38,733 bases of DNA, taken from the NCBI GenBank assembly GCA_027618565.1, contig JAQCEQ010000025.1, positions 1 through 38,733 on the forward strand. The letters are read 5' to 3'. The first letter of the stretch is position 1. The number at the start of each line of letters is the position of its first letter. Shown here one piece after another: positions 23,877 to 32,781 of this stretch. The notes beneath the pieces are model-generated. The model saw only the letters and a list, made by a program, of their open reading frames with translations, made no database searches and was not told the origin of the DNA. Position numbers and translations under genes: made by a program. This DNA is from Planctomycetota bacterium. Lineage in GTDB: Bacteria > Planctomycetota > Phycisphaerae > Phycisphaerales > SM1A02.

Positions 23877-25075
23877 TCGGTGGCCCGGCCGACGAAAAAT
23901 CCGATTCCCATGCCCAGCCCGACCACGCCGCCGGCGATGCCCGTGACCATCCACAGGTTGCCCTGGAGGGTATCCAGATAGAGGCTGCCGCCGCCAAAGA
24001 GCGTGGCGCTGGAGAGGAAGAGGCAAAGGACGACGGCCAGCGTTGCGCCAAGCATCGCGCCGGCGGTGAGCCCGCTCCAGCCGCCATCCAGTGCGGGCGC
24101 CAGCACCATGCCAGAGCCGGCCAGCGCGCCTCCGACGACAGGAGCGGGTGCGGCGGCATCGCCGAAGTCGGCGCCGGCGCCGTCAATGTCCTCGCCGATG
24201 ATCCCTTCCAGCCCGGCGGAGCCCGAGGCCGCAGCGTCGAAATCCTCTTCCAGCATCGCCGCGCCGATGGAGGTGTCCTCGCTCTCGCGAGTGAGGTCCA
24301 TCAAGCCGCTGCCGGAACCGACGGTCTCCAACTGCGGGTCGTCGGCATCGACGGCCCCAAAGTGCATGGAGCTGTCGGAGAGGACAGGGCTCTCACCCAT
24401 CTCGGCAGGAGCGGGATCGAGGGCGGCGCCGGCAATCGCGGTGCCGCCGTGGGCGGAGCCGCTCTCGGCAAGCCCAATGGCGCCAAAGTCAAAGTCGGCG
24501 CCGGCGACATCCAGGGCGGCATCAAGGTCTTCCGCGGGAACAACTTCCACGGCCGGCAGGCCAGTGGGCGGTGCGGGTGCAGCGAAGTCATCCGCGAGGT
24601 CGATCCCGAAGTCGTTATCGAAGGCCGCCAAGCCCGCCATCGGGGCGGCGGGAGCCGGCGGCGGGGGAGCGTGGGAGACCAGAGCGCCAAGATCGCTGTC
24701 CTCCAGCGAGATGTCACCCAAGTCCAGCGCGAAATCGTCGGTGGCGCCGATGTCGGCGGCGGCGCGGCCGCTGCTCATGCTGGGAGTGGCCTCGTCGATG
24801 TTGAGCGGGGCGTCGGTGAGTGGCGGGAGGTCTGAGAGGTTCAGATCGTCGAGAGTGTCGAGCCCGGAACCAGCCCCCAGATCGGGCGGGAGCTCCAGGT
24901 CGTCGATGGAGAGGTCGTCGTCGGCTAACTGGTCCACTTCTTGGACTCGGAAGAGTTCGGCGCCGTCCTGGAAGAAGGTTCCAAGTCGATGCTCACGAGC
25001 GAGGGACTTGACCTCGTCGGTCGACTTGCCAAGCTTCTGGGCGGCTTCAGCGAGCGTGTAAAATTGCTTTGCCAT
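23873..25075 (-). CDS. Excisionase-type HTH protein with acidic linker and C-terminal membrane helices
   Basis: A 400-aa protein in three parts. Residues 1-50 (FYTLAEAAQKLGKSTDEVKS, REHRLGTFFQDG) are an excisionase/MerR-like winged helix. Residues about 55-315 are a disordered Asp/Ala/Gly-rich acidic stretch with repeated short DL/DD motifs (DDLSIDDLELPPDLG, FALDLGDISLEDSD). Residues about 330-395 hold two membrane helices (LGATLAVVLCLFLSSA and VTGIAGGVVGLGMGIGFFVG). I recall this architecture from Phycisphaerae and other planctomycetes; function unknown. The HTH may bind protein rather than DNA. It starts at ATG 25075, 62 bp from the divergent mutY, and ends by overlapping psd (GTGA), which hints at a role in the membrane or lipid supply. 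Confidence 0.85.
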   Translation of the reverse strand: MAKQFYTLAEAAQKLGKSTDEVKSLAREHRLGTFFQDGAELFRVQEVDQLADDDLSIDDLELPPDLGAGSGLDTLDDLNLSDLPPLTDAPLNIDEATPSMSSGRAAADIGATDDFALDLGDISLEDSDLGALVSHAPPPPAPAAPMAGLAAFDNDFGIDLADDFAAPAPPTGLPAVEVVPAEDLDAALDVAGADFDFGAIGLAESGSAHGGTAIAGAALDPAPAEMGESPVLSDSSMHFGAVDADDPQLETVGSGSGLMDLTRESEDTSIGAAMLEEDFDAAASGSAGLEGIIGEDIDGAGADFGDAAAPAPVVGGALAGSGMVLAPALDGGWSGLTAGAMLGATLAVVLCLFLSSATLFGGGSLYLDTLQGNLWMVTGIAGGVVGLGMGIGFFVGRATE

Positions 25076-25137
25076 TCGTGGGTTCTCTCGGTCAGGGCAG
25101 TCCCGGCAAGACTCGTAACCTACCTCGGATAGTCCAC

Positions 25138-26181
25138 ATGGCGCAAGGCGACAAAACCCTGTCAGCACTGGTCCGGGGGGTGGAGCGGTGGTTCCCAAAA
25201 AACGCACGGATTTTGCCCTGGCGGAGCCATCGAACCCCTTGGCGGGCACTGGTTAGCGAGTTCATGTTGCAGCAGACGCAGGTGAGCCGTGCGGTGGAGC
25301 GATTCGAGACCTTCATGCGGCTCTTCCCGTCCCCGAATCGGATGGCGAACGGGACTGAATCGGCGGTGGTCCGGGCTTGGTCGGGACTTGGTTATTACCG
25401 GCGAGCGAGAAGCCTGCACCGGCTCGCCAGGGTTCTCCGCGACGAGTACGGGGGCAGGGTCCCCATGTCGATGGAAGCGCTGCTCGCCCTCCCCGGAGTG
25501 GGTCGATACACCGCGGGAGCGATCCTCTCTATTGTCGGGGGCCAGACGGAACCCATCGTTGATGGCAACGTGGCGCGTGTCATCTTGCGGGTCCTGGGGG
25601 ACGAGCGACCCTTGGATCAGGCACCGGTTCCGGAGCTGCTCTGGGAGTGGGCGGGCGAGTTTGTCTCGGCGGCGCGGAGCCCAGCGGTGGCGAATGAAGG
25701 ACTGATGGAACTGGGTGCCATGGTCTGCACACCGCGAGGCCCCAAGTGCGGGGAGTGCCCGGTCGCCAAGAGTTGCCGCGCGCGCGCGCGGGGGCTGACG
25801 GAAGTGATCCCCGCGAAGTCCCGGCGGGTGCATCGTCGCGAAGAGCATTGGCACGCCTTGGCGTGCGTGAATCGTGGACGCTTGTTGCTCGCGAAGCGAC
25901 CGGATGGCGAGCTCTGGGGCGGCATGCTGCTTGTACCGATGCTCCGGGTGACCGGCAGCACGCGGCGTCCGTTTGGAGATGCCGCGGAGCGAGCGGCTCA
26001 GGTCACGTTTGACACCAGCGCGTGTCGGCTGCACATCTCGGTGTGGAGGTCCGATTCACGCGGTGCGGCGGCGATCGGCAAACGACGTTCCGGCGCGGCG
26101 ACCTCGTGGGTGTCACGGGCAAGTTCGCCGGAAGTGCGAGTTGGCGTGACCGCGCGAATCTTGGAAGCCGCCGGGGTCTGA
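25138..26181 (+). CDS. mutY: A/G-specific adenine DNA glycosylase
   Basis: Removes adenine mispaired with 8-oxoguanine. It has all key parts: ILPWRSHRTPWRALVSEFML with Glu41, QQTQVS, GLGYYRRARSL, the helix-hairpin-helix LPGVGRYTAGAI (from 118), and IVDGNVARV with catalytic Asp142. The Fe-S cluster cysteines are Cys197, 204, 207 and 213 (C-x6-C-x2-C-x5-C). The C-terminal third (HWHALACVNRGRLLLAKRP) starts a Nudix-like 8-oxoG-recognition domain, which looks shortened. ATG 25138 precedes the conserved domain by about 20 residues; the frame upstream to 25069 is not needed. It runs convergent to gatA (17 bp apart). Confidence 0.95.
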   Translation: MAQGDKTLSALVRGVERWFPKNARILPWRSHRTPWRALVSEFMLQQTQVSRAVERFETFMRLFPSPNRMANGTESAVVRAWSGLGYYRRARSLHRLARVLRDEYGGRVPMSMEALLALPGVGRYTAGAILSIVGGQTEPIVDGNVARVILRVLGDERPLDQAPVPELLWEWAGEFVSAARSPAVANEGLMELGAMVCTPRGPKCGECPVAKSCRARARGLTEVIPAKSRRVHRREEHWHALACVNRGRLLLAKRPDGELWGGMLLVPMLRVTGSTRRPFGDAAERAAQVTFDTSACRLHISVWRSDSRGAAAIGKRRSGAATSWVSRASSPEVRVGVTARILEAAGV

Positions 26182-26198
26182 GGGGCTCGGTGGAGCGG

Positions 26199-27752
26199 CT
26201 AGCTGAGGTGGGAGATCGGTGCCACCGGGGCGCGCCCAATCATCGACTCAAACGCACACGCGATGGCCAAGAGTCGTGGCTCTTGGAACGCCGGCGCCTG
26301 GAGTTGGACACCAATCGGGAGATCAGGGCTGGCGGTTCCGCTCCCCGCTCCACTCTCGCCGCCGCCTGAGGCGTCCTTCACCATGCCGCCATAGAGGCTC
26401 ACCGCGCAGATGCCGGCGATGTTGGCGTTCACGGTGTAGACATCGTTCATGTACATCGTGACCGGATCCTGCACGGAGCCGATCCGGAACGCAGGCGTGG
26501 GCGCTGTGGGGCCAAGGATGACATCGCACTTGGCAAACGCGGTGTCAAACTCCTGCTTGATGAGTCGGCGGACCTGGAGCGCGCGGCGGTAGTAGGCGTC
26601 GTAGTAGCCGCTGGAGAGCACATAGGTGCCCAGCATGATGCGGCGCTTGACTTCCGTGCCAAAGCCCTCGCTTCGGGAGCGTGCGTAGAGGTCAAAGAGG
26701 TCGCCTGGCTTGGCAGTTCGATGACCGTACCGAATGCCGTCATACCGGGCAAGGTTGCTGCAGGCTTCCGCGGGGGCGATGACGTAATAGGTAGAGATGC
26801 CGACTTCCGTCAGCGGGAGTTCCACTTCAACCAGCGTGGCCCCGTGGCCGTGCAGCTGCGCGCGGGCGCGGGCGAAGAGCGCGTCCACGCCTGGGTGATT
26901 CCCCGTGAGGTACTGCGACGGAATGCCCACGCGAAGTCCCTTGAGCGAGGCAGGGTCGGCGGCGCGCGCGTCGCAAGCACCGACGGGATCGCCGGTGGGC
27001 TCAATCGCACTGGTGGAGTCGCGGTGGTCGTGGCCCGCCATCACGGAATGAACGAGCGCGGCGTCCCGGACGCTTCGAGTGAGCGGTCCGATTTGGTCCA
27101 GGCTGGACCCGAAGGCGACGAGGCCGTACCTGCTCACCCGCCCATAGGTTGGCTTGAGTCCAACAAGTGCGCTGAAGGCGGCGGGCTGGCGAATCGAGCC
27201 ACCAGTGTCGGACCCCAGCGCCGCGTGGCAGATGCCCGCGGCAACCGCGGCGGCGCTGCCTGCGCTGCTGCCGCCGGGGACTCTGGTGGTGTCCCACGGG
27301 TTTCGCACCGGGCCCCAGGCGCATGTCTCGCCGGATGAACCCATCGCGAACTCGTCCATGTTCGTCTTGCCAAAGAGGATGGCACCGGCAGACTCCAGGC
27401 GCGCCACGATCGTGGCGTCGTATGGGCTCTTGAATCCCTGGAGGATCTTGGAGGAGCAGGTCGTGGTGCCCCAGCTGGTGACGATGTTGTCCTTGATGGC
27501 GATGGGAACGCCGGCAAGGGGCCCGACGAGTTCGCCTCGCGCGATGCGAGCGTCGATCGCTCGTGCGCGCTCCAAGCTGCGCTCGGCGTGGAGCTCGTGG
27601 AAGGCGTTGAGCGTGGGGTTGAGTTGCTCGGCTCGATCGAGCGTGGCGCGGGTGGCCGCTTCGGAGGAGATCGCGCGGGAGGCAATCTTGTCGCGCAGGT
27701 CAACAAGGTCCGAGCCAAGCGGGGTCGCCGCGCTGCCGCCGCCCGCACTCAC
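26199..27752 (-). CDS. gatA: Glutamyl-tRNA(Gln)/aspartyl-tRNA(Asn) amidotransferase subunit A
   Basis: The amidase subunit that supplies ammonia for tRNA-dependent Gln or Asn synthesis. The catalytic triad is Lys87 in GVPIAIKDNI, Ser162 in GGSSAGSAAAVAAG and Ser186 in GSDTGGSIRQPA. Family motifs KTNMDEFAMGSS, GLKPTYGRVSRYGLVAFGSS and DQIGPLTRSV are present. At 517 aa the length is a little above usual, partly from Gly/Ser-rich stretches near the C-terminus (GGGESGAGSGTAS). GTG 27752 overlaps the gatC stop (GTGA). gatB is not in the window and must be elsewhere. Confidence 0.96.
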   Translation of the reverse strand: MSAGGGSAATPLGSDLVDLRDKIASRAISSEAATRATLDRAEQLNPTLNAFHELHAERSLERARAIDARIARGELVGPLAGVPIAIKDNIVTSWGTTTCSSKILQGFKSPYDATIVARLESAGAILFGKTNMDEFAMGSSGETCAWGPVRNPWDTTRVPGGSSAGSAAAVAAGICHAALGSDTGGSIRQPAAFSALVGLKPTYGRVSRYGLVAFGSSLDQIGPLTRSVRDAALVHSVMAGHDHRDSTSAIEPTGDPVGACDARAADPASLKGLRVGIPSQYLTGNHPGVDALFARARAQLHGHGATLVEVELPLTEVGISTYYVIAPAEACSNLARYDGIRYGHRTAKPGDLFDLYARSRSEGFGTEVKRRIMLGTYVLSSGYYDAYYRRALQVRRLIKQEFDTAFAKCDVILGPTAPTPAFRIGSVQDPVTMYMNDVYTVNANIAGICAVSLYGGMVKDASGGGESGAGSGTASPDLPIGVQLQAPAFQEPRLLAIACAFESMIGRAPVAPISHLS

Positions 27753-28075
27753 GCCGAGCCCTCCCCAAGCACCTTGGGCACTGCAAAGAAGTCATCGAGG
27801 CGCTTGGGTGCGTTCGCCAGTGCCTGGTCGGGAGTGAGGCAGGGACCAGGCTCGTCGGCTGCAAGATGATTGCTTGCGGGGAACGGCTGCGCCATCGGTT
27901 CCACGCCGGAAACATTCACCGACTGCAGCTTGGCGACATGCTTGAGGACGGCGGCGAGCTGGACTTGGTCCCGAGCCACTTCTTCGGCGGTCGGCGCGAG
28001 GCGTGCGAGCTTGGCCACATGCCGGACCTGCGCTTCGGTGAGGGACTCGCTGCAGTCAGGAGCGTCCGTGGACAT
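27749..28075 (-). CDS. gatC: Glutamyl-tRNA(Gln)/aspartyl-tRNA(Asn) amidotransferase subunit C
   Basis: A 108-aa stabilising subunit of GatCAB. LTEAQVRHVAKLARLAPTAE begins at residue 12, followed by LAAVLKHVAKLQSVNVSGVE and the C-terminal RLDDFFAVPKVL typical of the family. It is the first gene of gatC-gatA, with a GTGA overlap. ATG 28075 has no Shine-Dalgarno sequence; a TAGACT box (complement of 28084-28089) lies 8 nt ahead of it. Confidence 0.94.
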   Translation of the reverse strand: MSTDAPDCSESLTEAQVRHVAKLARLAPTAEEVARDQVQLAAVLKHVAKLQSVNVSGVEPMAQPFPASNHLAADEPGPCLTPDQALANAPKRLDDFFAVPKVLGEGSA

Positions 28076-28083
28076 TGGAGCGA

Positions 28084-28119
28084 AGTCTATCGGCGGGCAA
28101 TTGCCTCATCGCCTACGCT
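28084..28119. promoter_or_regulatory. Divergent -10-like boxes between gatC and the RND operon
   Basis: On minus TAGACT (28089-28084) ends 8 nt before gatC; on plus TACGCT (28114-28119) ends 10 nt before ATG 28130. The 54-bp gap has no Shine-Dalgarno sequence for either gene. The two boxes do not overlap here, unlike the junctions at 4.6 and 19.4 kb. Confidence 0.4.
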
Positions 28120-28129
28120 TTCCGTCCCC

Positions 28130-29524
28130 ATGGAGCACGAGTCGGACGACGAATTGGAGCACGAGCCTGGCGAGGGCGAAGTGATCGATCCGGCACCGCG
28201 GCGCAGGCTCCCGATGCACTCCGTCGTGTTCCGGCTGCTGGTGTCGTTTGGATTGATCGCCGGATCGATCCTGATCGTGGTGGCGCTCATCGCGACCAAG
28301 GAACAGCCGCCGCAGGACGACGGTCGATCCCTTCCGCGCGTGCAGGTCACGCGTGTGATGTCTGTGGAAGTGCCCCGGCAGTGGGTGGGCTTCGGCATCT
28401 CGACCGCGTTGCGTGCCAGCGTGGTGCCCGCGCGTGTCTCGGCCACCGTCCTGAGCGTGCCTGACAGCACCAAGGAAGGCTTGCCGGTCACCGAAGGCCA
28501 GGTGATCGTCCAGCTTGACGCGGAGGACTTTGTCCGGCAGCGTGAGATGGTGGACGAGGCGCTCAAGTCACTGGACGCGCAGATCACGGCGCTCTCGATC
28601 CAGGAGGACGCGCTTCGCGAACAGGTCAGGCTGGCCACGGAAGATGTGGCGATCTCCACCAAGGACCTTGAGCGATTCGAGAAGGCGTACGCGGACGGTG
28701 CTGCTCGCATCCGCGAGGTGGACAACGCGCGCACGCGACGGATTCAGGCGGAGCGTCAGAAGGTGGTGCTCGCGGAGCAGCTCTCCAGCACGGGACCGAA
28801 GCGGCAGCAGCTGGAGGCGCAGGCAGCGTCGCAGCGATCCGCGCGGGAGATTGCGGTCAACAACGAGGCGCGGTGCTCCGTTCGGGCGCCCATCGCCGGC
28901 ATCTTGCAGCAGTTTGACCTCAAGCTCGGCGAGAGTGTGATGGCAGGGCAAGCGGTGGCGCGCGTGGTGGATCCTTCGGCGGTGGAAGTGGAATTGCGAT
29001 TGCCGGCCCAAGCTCGGTGGAGCCTGGCGGTGGGCGATGTGGCGACGGTGATGGACGGTGGCTTGGCGGGGACGGGTGCAGGATCGGGCGGCGCTGGCTC
29101 CGCCACCGCGCCAGTGACGGGGCGTGTGCAGCGCATCGCACCTGAAGACGACCCCGCGACGCGGACGCTTGGCGCGTACATCGAGTTCGCTGGCGCCGAT
29201 GCCAAGCGCGTCCCGCCGGGCGCGGTGGTGGAAGTGGCCGTGGCGGTGGGCGGCGGTGGTGCGCGCACGATCGTCCCGCGCCGGGCCATTCGCAGTGATC
29301 GATTGCATGTGGTGGAGGGCGGCCAGATCCGCGCGGTGCCAATCACGCGTGCGTTTCCCTATCGCGGCGTCTTGGCCCACAGCGGCCTGCCCGATGAGTC
29401 GTGGGTGGTGATCGAGGATGGTGTGCCGGGAGGAACGGTCATCGTGCTGGATGCCTCCAGCCGAGTGGCGGAACCCGGATCCACGATCCAGCCGGTGGAG
29501 GCATCGGAGCGTGCGGGTTCATGA
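28130..29524 (+). CDS. RND efflux periplasmic adaptor protein
   Basis: A 464-aa HlyD-type adaptor. A 30-residue acidic cytosolic lead (SDDELEHEPGEGEVIDP) precedes one membrane helix (about 38-57, LLVSFGLIAGSILIVVALIA). The barrel-sandwich halves are VVPARVSATVLSVPDSTKEG and CSVRAPIAGILQQFDLKLGE. Between them a coiled-coil hairpin of about 130 residues is rich in Arg, Glu and Ala. A Gly/Ala-rich insertion (GGLAGTGAGSGGAGSATAP) interrupts the beta-barrel. It overlaps the permease gene by ATGA and is the first gene of this two-gene unit. No outer-membrane factor is encoded next to it, so it must borrow one. Confidence 0.88.
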   Translation: MEHESDDELEHEPGEGEVIDPAPRRRLPMHSVVFRLLVSFGLIAGSILIVVALIATKEQPPQDDGRSLPRVQVTRVMSVEVPRQWVGFGISTALRASVVPARVSATVLSVPDSTKEGLPVTEGQVIVQLDAEDFVRQREMVDEALKSLDAQITALSIQEDALREQVRLATEDVAISTKDLERFEKAYADGAARIREVDNARTRRIQAERQKVVLAEQLSSTGPKRQQLEAQAASQRSAREIAVNNEARCSVRAPIAGILQQFDLKLGESVMAGQAVARVVDPSAVEVELRLPAQARWSLAVGDVATVMDGGLAGTGAGSGGAGSATAPVTGRVQRIAPEDDPATRTLGAYIEFAGADAKRVPPGAVVEVAVAVGGGGARTIVPRRAIRSDRLHVVEGGQIRAVPITRAFPYRGVLAHSGLPDESWVVIEDGVPGGTVIVLDASSRVAEPGSTIQPVEASERAGS

Positions 29525-32500
29525 GCAGCGTCGTCCGCTTCTTCGTGCGAAACCCGGTGGCGGTGAGCCTCCTGATGTGGACGCTCATTATCGGGGGCGT
29601 GGTCGGCGCGCTCAATCTGCGGCGCGAATTCTTCCCGACCACGGACCCCGACTCGGTGATGATCTCCATGATCTATCCCGGGGCCAGCCCTGCGGAGGTG
29701 GAGGACTCGCTGGCTCGAAAGGTGGAAGATGCGGTCATCGACATCCAGGATGTGGATCGCGTGACCACCACCGTCTTTGAGGGCGCGGGGAACATCGTCA
29801 TCAAGTTCCAGGATGGCGCCGATGTTCGCAAGCGCCAGTCCGATGTCCAGAACTCCGTGGATGCACTCCAGGACTTGCCCGCGGACGCCGAGCGCATCCG
29901 CGTGACGGAGATGGAGAAGCTGATGCCGGCGATCCAGCTGAACATCAGCGGCGAGGTGGACCCGCAGGTGCTCAAGCGCATCGTCCGCGGCGTGGAGGAT
30001 GATCTGCGTGACCTCCCCGGCATGGGGATGCTGGTGGTGTCGGGGCTGCGCAAGTACGAGGTGCGAGTCCATGCGGACCGTGCGGCGCTCCTTCGGCACG
30101 GACTCTCGCTCACGCGACTCTCGGATGCGATTACCTCGTGGACTCGCGAGGTGAGCAGCGGCTCGCTCAAGTCGTCGGACAGCACTGTCGCCGTGCGGAC
30201 GCTTGGCACGCTAGAAACCGCCCAAGACATCTCCAGCATCGTGGTCAAGGCATCCTCGGACGGTGCCGCGATTCGCGTGAGCGACGTGGCGCGGGTTGAG
30301 GAGCGATTCGTCGACGAGGATGTCAAACTCACCATCGACGGCAAGCCGGGCGCCACGATCACCGTCTTCAAGTCTGGTACGCAGGATGTGGTGCAGATGG
30401 CAGAATTGATCCGTGGCTATGCCGCCGGCTTGGACGGCAAGCCGCTCACGACCAGCGGGATGGATGCGCTGACCGGCGGGTACTTCGCGAAGGGCTGGCA
30501 GGCGGGACAGGCGCGAGGACCGGTGCCGGTCGGGACCAGCATCTCCACCAACTTGGCCAAGATCATCGAGGATCGACTTGATCTGCTCTCGCGCAATGCG
30601 ATTGCTGGCGCGGTCCTGGTGTTCTTCGCGTTGTTGATGGGCGTGAGCCTCCGGACCGCGTTTTGGGTCATGACGGGTATCGCCACCGCGATCTGCGGCA
30701 CGATGCTGGTGATGGCGGTAACGGGACTCACGCTCAACCTGCTGTCGATGTTCGCGCTCCTCCTGGTGCTGGGCATGTTGACCGACGACGGCATCGTGGT
30801 GGCGGAGAGCATCGACACGATGCACGCCGGCGGACTCCCCGCCGAGGAAGCAGCGATACAGGGCGTGGCGCGCATCCAGTGGCCGGTGATCGCCAGCATC
30901 TCCACCACCATCGTGGCGTTCTTGCCGCTGGGGTTGCTTGGTGGCATGATCGGCGACCTGATGACGCAGCTGCCGGCGGTGGTGTCCATCGCGCTCCTGG
31001 TGAGCTTGTTCGAGGTGTTCGTCATCGCACCGTCGCACATCACCCACTCGATCATGCGGCGCGAGAAGGATGGCGGCCACGGCAACTGGCTGGAGCGCCT
31101 CGTGGAGCCCTTTGAGCGATGGCGCGACACCGTGGCCTGGCCTCGCATGACGGCGTCGTACGCGCGAGCCGCCAACTGGTGCGTCCATCACCGCTACATC
31201 ACCGTGTCGGGTGGCATCTCTGCGTTCATCGTGTCGCTGGGGATGGTGCTTGGCGGGCAGCTGGCGTTCACCTTCCTCCCCACCGACGATGCCGAGACAC
31301 TTTTGGCCAACTACTCACTGCCGATGGGGACGCCGCTGGACCGAACCGGGGCATTTGGGCAGCGTGTCGCGGAGGCGGCCCATTCGCAGCCCGAAGTGCG
31401 GACCGTCATCGGGATCATCGGGCAGTCGACGGACTTTGAGACCGGGCGTGCGGACGACTCCTCCAGCAACGTCGGGCAGATGATCATTGAGCTCTTGCCC
31501 CTGGAGCAGCGGGAGCGCAACAGCGCTGAGGTGCTGGACTCCATCCGCGCCGCACTGGGGAACACCGACGAGGTGGAGCGGCTCTCGTGGGGTGAGATAT
31601 CCAGCGGTCCCTCCGGTGCGGACATCACCTACGAGTTGTCGGGACCCGACGCCGACGAACTCTCGCTGGTGGCGTCGGAACTCCGGCGCGGCCTGCTCGC
31701 CTTCGAGGGCGTGCTGGACGCCATCGATAGCGATTCCACCGGCACGCCAGAGGTGCAGGTGGAGCTGCGGCCAGGCGCCAGCGCCGCGGGGTTCACGCCG
31801 CTCGATGTCGCGCAGCAGTTGCGTGCGGCGATCTACGGGCGGGATGCGCATGTATTCACGCAGGGTGGCGAGGACATCGATGTCCGTGTGTCGCTGGACG
31901 AGAGTGCCAGGCGCCGCGCGGGCATGTTGGAAGAGGCGTGGGTGGTGTCTCCGGCGGGGCAACCCGTGCCGGTTTCCGAGATCGCTCGAGTCAAGGAGAC
32001 GGAGGGCTACGCATCCATTCGCCGCAAGAACCGGGAGCGCGTCGTGTTGGTGACGGCCGATTGCGCGGCGCAGGTGATCCCGGAGGAGATCGAGGCGGCC
32101 ATGGATCCGCTCCTCGCGCGACTCCAGTCGGAGCACCCAGGCGTCACGGTGGAGTCGGGCGGCAAGCAGAAGGATCTGGCCGATGCGTTTGCCACGCTGC
32201 CATTGGTGGCCAGCACGGCAGCAGGATTGATCTTTGTCATTCTGGCCTGGCTCTTCCGCAGCTTCTGGCAGCCATTCGCCGTCATGCTGGCGATCCCGTT
32301 TGGCGTGATCGGCGTGGTATGGGGACACATCCTGCTGGGCTTCGACCTGTCGTTCCTGAGCCTCATCGGATTCGTGGCGCTGGCGGGTGTCGTGGTGAAC
32401 AACTCTCTGCTACTGGTGGAGTTCGTGAATGTCCACCGCGCCAAGGGCTACTCGCTGGACCAGGCGCTCGTGTGGTCCGGAACGCAACGCTTTCGGCCGA

Positions 32501-32739
32501 TCTTGCTGACATCGATCACGACCGTGCTCGGCCTGGCGCCGCTCGTGATGGAGCAGTCGTTCCAGGCACGATTCTTGATCCCGATGGCGATCTCGCTGTG
32601 CGGGGGGCTCATATCCGCGACCGTGCTGACGCTCCTGCTGCTGCCCGCGATCGTGATGATCTTTGACGACATCGGGCATCTGTGGGCGTGGTTGTGGAGT
32701 GGCACGCCGCTCAAGCAGGGGGCAGCGGCGGCGCAGTGA
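29521..32739 (+). CDS. RND efflux permease (AcrB/HAE1-like superfamily)
   Basis: A 1072-aa inner-membrane pump with about 12 helices and two large periplasmic loops. N-terminal FFVRNPVAVSLLMWTLIIGG starts TM1, and YPGASPAEVEDSLARKVEDA is the porter-domain signature. TM4 has LGMLTDDGIVVAESIDTMHA, keeping the two adjacent Asp residues of proton relay. In TM10 the relay Lys of AcrB (KNAILIVEF) is Asn (VVVNNSLLLVEF), as in some non-drug RND subfamilies. The N-terminal half is slightly shorter than AcrB in the porter loop. ATG 29521 overlaps the adaptor stop. Substrate unknown. A short untranslated gap (32740-32781) separates it from the ROK gene. Confidence 0.92.
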   Translation: MSSVVRFFVRNPVAVSLLMWTLIIGGVVGALNLRREFFPTTDPDSVMISMIYPGASPAEVEDSLARKVEDAVIDIQDVDRVTTTVFEGAGNIVIKFQDGADVRKRQSDVQNSVDALQDLPADAERIRVTEMEKLMPAIQLNISGEVDPQVLKRIVRGVEDDLRDLPGMGMLVVSGLRKYEVRVHADRAALLRHGLSLTRLSDAITSWTREVSSGSLKSSDSTVAVRTLGTLETAQDISSIVVKASSDGAAIRVSDVARVEERFVDEDVKLTIDGKPGATITVFKSGTQDVVQMAELIRGYAAGLDGKPLTTSGMDALTGGYFAKGWQAGQARGPVPVGTSISTNLAKIIEDRLDLLSRNAIAGAVLVFFALLMGVSLRTAFWVMTGIATAICGTMLVMAVTGLTLNLLSMFALLLVLGMLTDDGIVVAESIDTMHAGGLPAEEAAIQGVARIQWPVIASISTTIVAFLPLGLLGGMIGDLMTQLPAVVSIALLVSLFEVFVIAPSHITHSIMRREKDGGHGNWLERLVEPFERWRDTVAWPRMTASYARAANWCVHHRYITVSGGISAFIVSLGMVLGGQLAFTFLPTDDAETLLANYSLPMGTPLDRTGAFGQRVAEAAHSQPEVRTVIGIIGQSTDFETGRADDSSSNVGQMIIELLPLEQRERNSAEVLDSIRAALGNTDEVERLSWGEISSGPSGADITYELSGPDADELSLVASELRRGLLAFEGVLDAIDSDSTGTPEVQVELRPGASAAGFTPLDVAQQLRAAIYGRDAHVFTQGGEDIDVRVSLDESARRRAGMLEEAWVVSPAGQPVPVSEIARVKETEGYASIRRKNRERVVLVTADCAAQVIPEEIEAAMDPLLARLQSEHPGVTVESGGKQKDLADAFATLPLVASTAAGLIFVILAWLFRSFWQPFAVMLAIPFGVIGVVWGHILLGFDLSFLSLIGFVALAGVVVNNSLLLVEFVNVHRAKGYSLDQALVWSGTQRFRPILLTSITTVLGLAPLVMEQSFQARFLIPMAISLCGGLISATVLTLLLLPAIVMIFDDIGHLWAWLWSGTPLKQGAAAAQ

Positions 32740-32769
32740 CTGCGCACTGAGCGGGGCGTGACTTCACAC

Positions 32770-32775
32770 TAGCCT
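32770..32775 (+). promoter_or_regulatory. -10-like box before the ROK gene
   Basis: TAGCCT ends 6 nt before ATG 32782; there is no Shine-Dalgarno sequence and no clear -35 box. It matches the window-wide TAnnnT-near-ATG pattern. Confidence 0.3.
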
Positions 32776-32781
32776 CCCTCC

